From CAYGTS01 sp964352905 (GTDB taxonomy: Bacteria > Pseudomonadota > Gammaproteobacteria > JAHCLG01), in the NCBI GenBank assembly GCA_964352905.1, contig CAYGTS010000133.1:1-6999 (forward strand): a stretch of DNA of 6,999 bases. Direction: 5' to 3'. The notes under the pieces are model-generated. The model had not been told where the DNA came from. It saw only the letters and a program-made list of their open reading frames with translations, and ran no database searches. This document shows positions 1 through 6,292 of the stretch, in pieces (the first letter of the stretch is position 1; each line of letters opens with the position of its first letter). The position numbers and the translations under genes are program-made.

Positions 1-71
1 AATGTGAGATTGCCCAAATATGGCTGTTCCTCGCTACACCGGGAATTGCTGGATTTTATATACTCTTCGGC

Positions 72-109
72 TTTCCCAGGTATTAGCTACCTAGCTAATA
101 CCTGGGAAA
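72..109 (+). terminator. Strong hairpin, probable intrinsic terminator of an upstream gene
   Basis: Positions 72-88 (TTTCCCAGGTATTAGCT) are a perfect inverted repeat of 93-109; pairing A89 with T92 extends the stem to 18 bp. A run of seven T follows at 115-121, five bases after the stem. The run lies on the + side only, so the hairpin best fits a terminator for a + strand gene that ends before the window. The short gap before the T-run and the unusually long perfect stem are not ideal for a terminator, so a palindromic repeat element is the alternative. Confidence 0.55.
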
Positions 110-230
110 TTCAATTTTTTTCACGTCTTATTTTTATTCCTTTGCACTTTTTCTTCGAAGAACACTTAAAAATTTTCCCAATCCAAGGTAAACTGTGCCC
201 CTTTTTAAAAGATCTAAAGAGGAAAAGCAC
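110..230 (+). promoter_or_regulatory. aspS leader region, promoter not resolved
   Basis: This AT-rich spacer lies between the hairpin at 72-109 and the aspS start, so the aspS promoter should be here. Only weak matches are visible: TTGCAC at 142-147 with CTTAAA 17 bases later, or TTAAAA at 166-171 with TAAACT at 189-194 (17-base spacer). Neither is convincing. A perfect 12-base palindrome, TTCTTCGAAGAA, sits at 151-162 and could be a protein site or chance. No coding sequence is supported here; an open frame running through from position 4 has no ribosome binding site or family features. Confidence 0.3.
216..222 (+). promoter_or_regulatory. Ribosome binding site that decides the aspS start
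   Basis: AAAGAGG lies eight bases before the ATG at 231. The in-frame upstream ATG at 195 has no purine-rich site in front of it, so this site supports the start at 231. Confidence 0.75.
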
Positions 231-2012
231 ATGCGCAGCCATTATTGTGGTCAAGTCACAGAATCTCTATTAGGCGAGGAGGTTACACTATGTGGTTGGG
301 TTAATCGCCGCCGTGACCACGGTGGGGTGATCTTTATTGATTTGCGTGATCGCACTGGCTTGGTGCAAGTGGTTTACGATCCTGATTTACCCGATATTTT
401 TAAGCGCGCTGAACAGGTACGCAATGAGTATGTGTTACAAATTAAAGGACGCGTGCGGGTGCGCCCCGAAGGCACAATTAATCCTGAAATTGCCACCGGT
501 AAGATTGAAGTATTAGGCTTAGAACTCACGATTCTAAATAGCGTGACGCCATTACCGTTTACCCCAGATGATCAACAGCATATTACCGAAGAAACGCGCT
601 TAAAATACCGCTATATCGATTTACGCCGCCCGGAAATGTTTCATAAATTACAATTTCGCTCGCAAGTTGCGAGTGCGATCCGCCATTTCCTTGAAGCAAA
701 AGGTTTTATTGAAGTTGAAACCCCGATTTTAACCAAAGCCACCCCTGAAGGTGCGCGTGATTATTTAGTGCCATCACGTACCCACCCGGGTGAGTTTTTT
801 GCTTTGCCACAATCACCACAAATTTTTAAGGAATTATTAATGGTTGGTGGTATTGAGCGTTATTATCAAATCGTGCGTTGTTTTCGTGATGAAGATTTGC
901 GCGCCGATCGCCAACCGGAATTTACCCAGCTTGATATTGAAATGTCGTTTGTGGATGAATCGCACATTCAAAGTCTCATGGAAAATTTAATTCGTCATTT
1001 ATTTAAATCGCTGTTACAGGTTGATTTACCCAATCCTTTTCCACGCTTAAGCTATGCCGAAGCTATGGCACGCTTTGGTAGCGATAAACCCGATTTACGC
1101 ATTCCGTTAGAATTTGTTGATATCGATGATTTACTCGCCAATGTTGAGTTTAAGGTCTTTGCAGAAGCGGCCGTGAGTGACAAAGGGCGTGTTGCCGTAT
1201 TAAAAGTACCGAATGGCAGTAAACTGTTAACGCGCAAACAGTTAGATGATTACGTTGAATACGTTAAACAATTTGGCGCTAAAGGTTTAGCCTATATTAA
1301 AATTAACCGTCTTGATCAAGGCTTAGAAGGTTTACAGTCACCCATTTTAAAATTTTTAACCGAAGAAGTGGTCTTTGCCATTATTGAACGTACAAAAGCA
1401 CAAGCAGGTGATATTTTATTCTTTGGTGCGGGTCTTACTAAAATTGTGAATGACTCACTGGGTGCGTTGCGTTTACAATTAGGCAAAGATTTAAATCTTG
1501 TTGAAGACGCTTGGAAACCGTTATGGGTCGTGGATTTTCCCTTGTTTGAAGAAAATAATGGCCATTGGGAACCCTTGCATCACCCCTTTACCGCTGCGCA
1601 AACCAATGATATTGACTTTATTAAACAACATCCTGATCGTGTCTTGTCACGCGCTTACGATATGGTGTTAAACGGTTCAGAATTGGGAGGTGGTTCTATT
1701 CGTATTCATGACCATGACATGCAATTGGCAATGCTTGCATTATTGGAAATTGATCGAGAAGAGGCGTACGCTAAGTTTGGTCATTTGCTACGTGGCTTGC
1801 AATCCGGTTGTCCACCATTAGGTGGGATCGCTTTTGGCCTTGATCGCATTGTGATGCTCATGACGCATAGCCAATCGCTACGTGATGTGATTGCTTTTCC
1901 GAAAACCCAAACGGCTGCTTGTCCGTTAACCGATGCACCATCGATTATTGATCAACAACAATTGCGTGAGTTATCGATTAAAACGAACATTGAGAAAAAG
2001 GAGAAAGTATAA
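231..2012 (+). CDS. aspS: Aspartyl-tRNA synthetase, bacterial type
   Basis: Cytoplasmic class IIb synthetase that joins aspartate to tRNA using ATP. The 593-residue product is close to the usual bacterial length (about 590). An N-terminal OB-fold anticodon-binding domain covers about 1-105 (CGWVNRRRDHGG at 21-32). The catalytic core has TKATPEGARDYLVPSR at 168-183, ALPQSPQ at 191-197, motif 2 FRDEDLRADRQPEF at 218-231 and motif 3 GIAFGLDRI at 532-540 with the ATP-binding Arg539. The bacterial GAD insertion domain lies at about 285-425. The start at 231 is chosen over an in-frame ATG at 195 because relatives begin MRSHYCGQ and because of the site at 216-222. His30 and Gly81 resemble residues linked to non-discriminating AspRS, so it may also charge tRNA-Asn. 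It is followed without a gap by yebC, suggesting co-transcription. Confidence 0.97.
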   Translation: MRSHYCGQVTESLLGEEVTLCGWVNRRRDHGGVIFIDLRDRTGLVQVVYDPDLPDIFKRAEQVRNEYVLQIKGRVRVRPEGTINPEIATGKIEVLGLELTILNSVTPLPFTPDDQQHITEETRLKYRYIDLRRPEMFHKLQFRSQVASAIRHFLEAKGFIEVETPILTKATPEGARDYLVPSRTHPGEFFALPQSPQIFKELLMVGGIERYYQIVRCFRDEDLRADRQPEFTQLDIEMSFVDESHIQSLMENLIRHLFKSLLQVDLPNPFPRLSYAEAMARFGSDKPDLRIPLEFVDIDDLLANVEFKVFAEAAVSDKGRVAVLKVPNGSKLLTRKQLDDYVEYVKQFGAKGLAYIKINRLDQGLEGLQSPILKFLTEEVVFAIIERTKAQAGDILFFGAGLTKIVNDSLGALRLQLGKDLNLVEDAWKPLWVVDFPLFEENNGHWEPLHHPFTAAQTNDIDFIKQHPDRVLSRAYDMVLNGSELGGGSIRIHDHDMQLAMLALLEIDREEAYAKFGHLLRGLQSGCPPLGGIAFGLDRIVMLMTHSQSLRDVIAFPKTQTAACPLTDAPSIIDQQQLRELSIKTNIEKKEKV

Positions 2013-2762
2013 ATGGCCGGTCACAGTAAATGGGCGAATATTCAGCATCGCAAAGGCAAGCAAGATGCCAAACGCGGCAAATTATTTACCAAATTAATTC
2101 GTGAAATTACCACTGCGGCCAAATTGGGCGGCCCTGATATTGAAGCTAATCCTCGTTTACGCTTAGCGGTTGATAAAGCACTCAGTGGTAATATGACACG
2201 TGATACCATCGATCGTGCGATTAAACGTGGTGCGGGGGAAGGCGATACATCGAACATGGAAGAGTTAACCTATGAAGGTTATGGCCCTAATGGCGTGGCG
2301 GTGATGGTAGAATGCATGACAGATAATCGTAATCGTACCGTTTCTGAAGTGCGGCATGCTTTTAGCAAATGTGGTGGAAATTTAGGCACAGATGGATCGG
2401 TTGCGTATTTATTTAAAAAGCGTGGTGTGATTTCGTTTGAAAATGCGGCAGCGAATGAAGACAAAATCATGGAAATCGCGATTGAAAATGGCGCATTGGA
2501 TGTTATCGTGAACGATGATCATTCACTCGATGTCATGACTGAACCTGAAGATTATTTAGCGGTTAAAGCGGCATTGCAGAGTGTGAGTTTACAAAGCAAT
2601 AATGCTGAAATTACCATGATCCCGGATTTGCGTACCAGCTTAGATCTTGAACAAGCAAATAATTTGACAAAATTAGTTGATATGCTAGAAGATTTAGATG
2701 ACGTGCAAAACGTTTACACCAATGCTGATATTTCCGATGAGGTTGCAGCGCAAATGGAGTAG
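2013..2762 (+). CDS. yebC: YebC/PmpR/TACO1 family protein
   Basis: Member of the universally spread YebC/TACO1 family. Relatives have been described as DNA-binding transcription regulators (PmpR type) and, more recently, as ribosome-associated factors that help translation through proline-rich stretches; which applies here cannot be told from sequence. The 249 residues match the usual length (about 246). The hallmark N-terminus MAGHSKWANIQHRKGKQDAK is intact, followed by KLFTKLIREI at 23-32, YEGYGPNGVAVMVE at 87-100, TDNRNRT at 103-109 and a GGNLGTDGSVAYLF stretch at 121-134. The C-terminus is acidic. The ATG directly follows the aspS stop codon, and AAGGAG at 1998-2003 inside aspS is its ribosome binding site with a nine-base spacing, so the two are probably translationally coupled. 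The last codon and stop fall in the first copy of a 13-bp direct repeat. Confidence 0.96.
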   Translation: MAGHSKWANIQHRKGKQDAKRGKLFTKLIREITTAAKLGGPDIEANPRLRLAVDKALSGNMTRDTIDRAIKRGAGEGDTSNMEELTYEGYGPNGVAVMVECMTDNRNRTVSEVRHAFSKCGGNLGTDGSVAYLFKKRGVISFENAAANEDKIMEIAIENGALDVIVNDDHSLDVMTEPEDYLAVKAALQSVSLQSNNAEITMIPDLRTSLDLEQANNLTKLVDMLEDLDDVQNVYTNADISDEVAAQME

Positions 2763-2769
2763 TTACCTT
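2757..2769 (+). repeat. 13-bp direct repeat, left copy
   Basis: GAGTAGTTACCTT spans the last codon and stop of yebC and seven bases beyond. It is repeated exactly at 2933-2945. The pair brackets a 163-base segment with a central palindrome, so it may be a target-site duplication. Confidence 0.75.
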
Positions 2770-2932
2770 GTTTATACCCTTTAGCTTTATATTTACCAAG
2801 AACGTTCAGATTTGGAGATAAAAACGGTGAAAATGTTTTTGAGAAAGCGCAATTTATAAGTGATAAATGAGCATTTCGATAAAATATTTTCGCTGTTTTT
2901 AGCCCAAATATGGACGTTCCGTCCTACGGAGT
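2770..2932. mobile_element. Candidate MITE-like palindromic insertion between yebC and ruvC
   Basis: This 163-base segment sits between two exact 13-bp direct repeats. Most of it (2800-2919) is a long imperfect palindrome: the outer arms 2800-2839 and 2881-2919 pair at about 33 of 40 positions, and ATTTAT (2852-2857) mirrors ATAAAT (2863-2868) at the centre. It has no open frame of note. Removing it with one repeat copy would leave the yebC stop seven bases before the ruvC ATG, a normal operon junction. A palindromic, gene-free insert with flanking duplication fits a miniature inverted-repeat element, but no inverted repeat lies at its extreme ends and no transposase is present, so a local duplication is an alternative. 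Confidence 0.5.
2800..2919. repeat. Imperfect 120-bp palindrome (long hairpin)
   Basis: The left arm starts GAACGTTCAGATTTGG and the right arm read on the reverse strand starts GAACGTCCATATTTGG. The similarity continues through TAAAAAC and GAAAAT blocks to the centre near 2860. Both arms are diverged, as expected of an old repeat copy, and as RNA the segment could fold into a long stem before ruvC. A further small hairpin, GGACG-TTC-CGTCC, lies at 2912-2924 at its right edge. Confidence 0.7.
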
Positions 2933-2945
2933 GAGTAGTTACCTT
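2933..2945 (+). repeat. 13-bp direct repeat, right copy
   Basis: Second exact copy of GAGTAGTTACCTT, ending directly against the ruvC ATG at 2946. The ribosome binding site of ruvC lies in or just before this copy: GTGAG at 2931-2935 is ten bases from the ATG and GGAG at 2928-2931 is fourteen. Confidence 0.75.
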
Positions 2946-3485
2946 ATGGGTGTTACTATTTTAGGCATAGATCCAGGTTCACGCATAACCGGTTTTGGGA
3001 TTATTCACTATAATGCCAATCAATTGCAGTATTTGGGTAGTGGTTGTCTACGTTTAAACCACAGCAGTAGTGCGCAAAATCTTGCGACAATATATCAACA
3101 TTTAGCAACTATTATCACAGAATACCAACCCGATCTTGTTAGCATTGAAGAAATCTTTTTTGCCAATAACGCGCGTTCTGCCTTAAAACTAGGACAAGCA
3201 CGCGGGGTTGCTATGGCGACAGCTGCACTTCATCAATTACCGTTAGCCGAATATTCTGCGCGTTTAATCAAACAAGCGGTGGTGGGTTATGGCGCAGCGA
3301 GTAAAACCCAAGTGCAACAAATGATTTGCCAATTATTAAAACTTAATACTACACCCCAAGCTGATGCCGCTGATGCCTTGGCTGTGGCCGTTTGCCACGC
3401 GCATATGCAATCGGGTTTAGGGCAATTCAATTTAAAAACACAACGCAAACGTAAACGCGATAGTTGGCGGCAGATCAAACTATGA
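2946..3485 (+). CDS. ruvC: Holliday junction endonuclease RuvC
   Basis: Dimeric, metal-dependent nuclease that cuts Holliday junctions symmetrically, working in the cytoplasm with RuvAB. At 179 residues it is near the E. coli length (173). All four catalytic acids of the RNase H-like fold are present: Asp9 in LGIDPGSR, Glu68 in SIEEIFF, and Asp140 and Asp143 in QADAADALAVAVCHAH. The conserved ALKLGQARGVA block is at 79-89, and the tail is very basic (KTQRKRKR). The start at 2946 is preferred over an in-frame ATG at 2910: family members begin one to four residues before ILGIDPGS, and the extra twelve codons would come from the palindromic insert and lack a ribosome binding site. It is separated from yebC by the repeat segment and from ruvA by 67 bases. 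No LexA-type box is visible upstream. Confidence 0.96.
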   Translation: MGVTILGIDPGSRITGFGIIHYNANQLQYLGSGCLRLNHSSSAQNLATIYQHLATIITEYQPDLVSIEEIFFANNARSALKLGQARGVAMATAALHQLPLAEYSARLIKQAVVGYGAASKTQVQQMICQLLKLNTTPQADAADALAVAVCHAHMQSGLGQFNLKTQRKRKRDSWRQIKL

Positions 3486-3552
3486 AGATCCCCATTTATC
3501 GTAAGTCCTAACTCTGCTAAACTGCAACCTTATTACGTGTTAGGTAGGCAGT
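3486..3552 (+). promoter_or_regulatory. ruvC-ruvA spacer with an inverted repeat over the ruvA ribosome binding site
   Basis: This 67-base gap is the only sizeable spacer inside the ruv genes. CCTAAC at 3507-3512 pairs with GTTAGG at 3539-3544, and the second arm overlaps the likely ruvA ribosome binding site (AGG at 3542-3544 or 3546-3548). The stem is only 6 bp with a 26-base loop, so an effect on ruvA translation is possible but unproven. I find no LexA box or clear promoter. Confidence 0.25.
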
Positions 3553-4167
3553 ATGATAGGGCAAATTCAAGGTATTGTTGTTGAAAAAAACGTGCCGCAC
3601 GTGTTGATTGATGTGCAAGGCATTGGCTATGAAATTGAAACTTCAATGAGTACTTTTTTTCAATTGCCGGAAATCAATCAAAAAATCAAACTCTTTACGC
3701 ATTTAACCGTACGTGAAGATGCGCATATTTTATACGGTTTCATCGATCAAGAAGAACGCTTATTGTTTCGTACGTTAATTAAAATCAATGGGGTTGGCCC
3801 TAAACTGGCGCTGGCTATTCTTTCAAGTATTCAGCCGCACGCTTTCGTGCAATGCATTCAAGACGGCGATGCGGCTAGTTTAGTGAGAATTCCAGGTGTT
3901 GGCAAAAAAACCGCCGAGCGCTTAGTGATTGAAATGCGCGATAAAGTTAGTGAATGGCAATTGCCAACAGCCATGCCAGCCGGGCCTTTAACATCACAAG
4001 TGGCATTAATGAATAACGCTGTTTCAGAAGCAACCAGCGCATTAATTACCTTAGGCTACAAACCGCAAGAAGCTTCTAAAGCGATTAACCGAATAAATCA
4101 CGATGATAGTTTATCGAGTGAAGATTTAATTCGCTTAGCCTTAAAAAATATGATTAACGAGGGATAA
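3553..4167 (+). CDS. ruvA: Holliday junction branch migration protein RuvA
   Basis: RuvA tetramers clamp the four-way junction and load RuvB rings for branch migration. The 204-residue length matches E. coli (203). Domain I (OB fold, 1 to about 63) holds VREDAHILYGF, whose Glu55 and Asp56 correspond to the acidic pin that separates strands at the junction. Domain II carries two helix-hairpin-helix motifs, IKINGVGPKLALAIL (76-90) and VRIPGVGKKTAERL (111-124). After a flexible linker of about 133-155, domain III (to 204, with LGYKPQEASKAI at 167-178) contacts RuvB. The ATG at 3553 gives the standard MIGxIxG start. It ends one base before the ruvB start, so the pair is co-transcribed and probably translationally coupled. 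Confidence 0.97.
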   Translation: MIGQIQGIVVEKNVPHVLIDVQGIGYEIETSMSTFFQLPEINQKIKLFTHLTVREDAHILYGFIDQEERLLFRTLIKINGVGPKLALAILSSIQPHAFVQCIQDGDAASLVRIPGVGKKTAERLVIEMRDKVSEWQLPTAMPAGPLTSQVALMNNAVSEATSALITLGYKPQEASKAINRINHDDSLSSEDLIRLALKNMINEG

Positions 4168-4168
4168 T

Positions 4169-5221
4169 ATGATTGAACAAGATCGCATCTTAAGTGCGGG
4201 ACAACGTGAAGAAGATGTTCTTGAAAAATCGATCCGCCCCACACTATTAAATGATTATGTTGGGCAAACTGCTGCAAAAAATCAACTTGCTATTTTTATT
4301 GAAGCCGCACGCAAACGCCAAGAAGCACTCGATCATGTGTTTATTTTTGGCCCACCTGGTTTGGGTAAAACAACCTTAGCGCATATCATTGCCGAAGAAA
4401 TGGGTGGCGGTTTAAAACAAACTTCAGGGCCTGTTCTAGAACGCGCTGGCGATTTAGCCGCGATGCTGACTAACTTAGAACCGCGCGATGTGTTATTTAT
4501 CGATGAAATTCACCGCCTAAACCCCGTGGTTGAAGAAGTGCTTTATCCGGCCATGGAAGATTATAGCCTAGATATCATGATAGGCGAGGGACCTGCAGCC
4601 CGCTCAATTAAATTAGATTTGCCACCGTTTACGTTAGTAGGTGCTACCACGCGCGCAGGATTATTGACTTCACCCTTGCGTGATCGCTTTGGGATTGTGT
4701 TACGCTTAGAATTTTATAACCTTGAAGAGTTAACCCATATCGTGCAACGTTCAGCAAGCATTTTCAAGATACAGATTGATGCTAAAGGTGCCACTGAAAT
4801 TGCCAAACGTTCACGCGGTACGCCGCGAATTGCTAATCGCTTATTACGTCGTGTTCGTGATTTTGCCGAAGTCAAAGGTGATGGGATAATTACCCATAGT
4901 ATTGCCGATCGCGGTTTGGATTTATTAGATGTAGATGCTTTTGGTTTTGATATGCTTGATCGTAAGTTATTATTAACCATGATTGAAAAATTTGAAGGTG
5001 GCCCAGTTGGGATCGATAGCTTGGCTGCTGCAATTTCTGAGCAGCGCGATACCATTGAAGATGTCTTAGAGCCGTTTTTAATCCAACAAGGGTTTATCAT
5101 GCGCACACCGCGCGGTCGGGTTGTGACTAATTTAGCATATCAACATTTTGGCTATGCGGTTAAAAATAAGCAGCAGCAAAATCATTTAGATTTCATAAAA
5201 GAGTTACAAACGAATGAGTGA
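4169..5221 (+). CDS. ruvB: Holliday junction branch migration ATPase RuvB
   Basis: AAA+ motor forming hexameric rings that pump DNA through the RuvA-bound junction. Visible motifs: Walker A GPPGLGKT (61-68), Walker B LFIDEIH (109-115), sensor 1 GATTRAG (158-164), the arginine-finger region PLRDRFG (169-175), sensor 2 GTPRIANRLLRR (217-228) and the C-terminal winged-helix domain with TPRGR (313-317). At 350 residues it is about 14 longer than E. coli RuvB (336); the excess is a polar tail, KNKQQQNHLDFIKELQTNE, after the usual end. GAGGG at 4159-4163, five bases before the ATG, is the ribosome binding site. The stop overlaps the start of ybgC by eight bases, so translation is likely coupled into the ybgC-tol genes. 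Confidence 0.98.
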   Translation: MIEQDRILSAGQREEDVLEKSIRPTLLNDYVGQTAAKNQLAIFIEAARKRQEALDHVFIFGPPGLGKTTLAHIIAEEMGGGLKQTSGPVLERAGDLAAMLTNLEPRDVLFIDEIHRLNPVVEEVLYPAMEDYSLDIMIGEGPAARSIKLDLPPFTLVGATTRAGLLTSPLRDRFGIVLRLEFYNLEELTHIVQRSASIFKIQIDAKGATEIAKRSRGTPRIANRLLRRVRDFAEVKGDGIITHSIADRGLDLLDVDAFGFDMLDRKLLLTMIEKFEGGPVGIDSLAAAISEQRDTIEDVLEPFLIQQGFIMRTPRGRVVTNLAYQHFGYAVKNKQQQNHLDFIKELQTNE

Positions 5222-5621
5222 TATTTTATTTAAGGCAGAGTACAAAATTTATCATGATGATGTTGATTATACTGGCATCATGTATAATGCCAATTATGTT
5301 AAATACATGGAACACGCACGCAGTGATTGGTTAGAATCTTTAGGCTTTGATCAACGTGAAATGATTGAGTCAAATGTAATGTTTGTGGTTTGTAGTGTGA
5401 ATCTTACTTATCTAAGACCCGCACGTTTTTGTGACAAAGTTTATGTGACCATTCAACTTAGCGAAATATCTAAAGTTTCAATGTTATTGCAACAAACCAT
5501 GTATCTAAAAAAAGATGATACTGAATTGTGTCGCGGGCATGTTAAACTTGCCTGCGTTAATTCACAATTAAAACCGTGTTACTTTCCCAAAAAATTTCTG
5601 GAGATAAATTATGGTCGTTGA
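5214..5621 (+). CDS. ybgC: YbgC-type hot-dog acyl-CoA thioesterase (Tol-Pal associated)
   Basis: Small cytoplasmic thioesterase of the 4-hydroxybenzoyl-CoA thioesterase (hot-dog) family, which hydrolyses acyl-CoA thioesters; E. coli YbgC has been linked to acyl carrier protein and phospholipid synthesis enzymes. The 135 residues match the family. The signature YHDDVDYTGIMYNANYVKY lies at 13-31, and Asp18 aligns with the catalytic aspartate of E. coli YbgC. It overlaps ruvB by eight bases and tolQ by eleven, its normal position as first gene of the tol-pal cluster. The acyl chain preference cannot be read from sequence. Confidence 0.93.
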   Translation: MSDILFKAEYKIYHDDVDYTGIMYNANYVKYMEHARSDWLESLGFDQREMIESNVMFVVCSVNLTYLRPARFCDKVYVTIQLSEISKVSMLLQQTMYLKKDDTELCRGHVKLACVNSQLKPCYFPKKFLEINYGR

Positions 5622-6279
5622 TCAATCGTTATGGTCTTTTTTTGCCAATGCTGGCATCATTGTTAAACTGGTAATGTTGTTACTATTGATTGCCTCAATC
5701 ATTTCTTGGACTTTTATCATTCAGCGATTTTTATTTTTAAAAAATACTAAAAATGCAATGCAGGTTTTTGAAGGGCAATTTTGGTCTGGCAGTGATCTCA
5801 ATCAACTTTATCAAAAGCTTGAGCGCAAACATCATTTATCAACCTTAGAAGCCATTTTTGCTGCTGGCTTTAAAGAATTTATAACGGCGCGTGAAAAAAC
5901 TAATTTACCTAATGCTGCGATCATGGAAAACGTGCAACGTGCAATGCGCATTGCTCATGTGAAAGAAAGTGATAAATTAGAAAGTCATTTATCTTTTCTC
6001 GCAACCGTTGGTTCAACTTCACCCTATGTTGGATTATTTGGCACAGTTTGGGGAATTATGACCTCTTTCCGTTCATTGGGTAATGTGCAACAAGCCACGA
6101 TTGCCATGGTAGCGCCCGGGATTTCTGAAGCCCTAATTGCCACGGCTATGGGCTTATTTGCCGCAATTCCTGCGGTAATTGCTTATAACCGTTATGTGAA
6201 TCGAATTGAACGAGTGGTTAATCAAATCGAAAATTTTGAAGAAGAATTTTTTAATATTCTACAACGCCAATTAGCGTGA
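5611..6279 (+). CDS. tolQ: Tol-Pal inner membrane motor protein TolQ
   Basis: Inner membrane proton-channel subunit that forms, with TolR, the motor energising TolA for outer membrane constriction at division. The 222 residues show three membrane segments, at about 15-38, 128-152 and 167-191, with a cytoplasmic loop between the first two: the TolQ/ExbB/MotA layout. Conserved GLFGTVWGIM (141-150) and GISEALIATAMGL (170-182) are present; Thr145 and Thr178, lining the proton path in E. coli TolQ, are at the same numbers. GGAG at 5600-5603 is the ribosome binding site, seven bases before the ATG, inside ybgC. ExbB is the main alternative, rejected because of the ybgC-tolQ-tolR context. Confidence 0.96.
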   Translation: MVVDQSLWSFFANAGIIVKLVMLLLLIASIISWTFIIQRFLFLKNTKNAMQVFEGQFWSGSDLNQLYQKLERKHHLSTLEAIFAAGFKEFITAREKTNLPNAAIMENVQRAMRIAHVKESDKLESHLSFLATVGSTSPYVGLFGTVWGIMTSFRSLGNVQQATIAMVAPGISEALIATAMGLFAAIPAVIAYNRYVNRIERVVNQIENFEEEFFNILQRQLA

Positions 6280-6292
6280 GAGAGGTGTTCAG

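Noticed and set aside
4..273. Open frame of 89 codons at the window start, + strand
   Set aside because: It crosses the hairpin and the aspS start in another frame, has no ribosome binding site and its translation resembles no family I know.
2042..2470. Minus-strand open frames inside yebC
   Set aside because: They are antisense to a highly conserved gene, and have no start signals or family features.
4714..5106. Minus-strand open frame of 130 codons inside ruvB
   Set aside because: It lies wholly within the well-supported ruvB gene, on the opposite strand, with low-complexity Ser/Lys-rich content and no recognisable domain.
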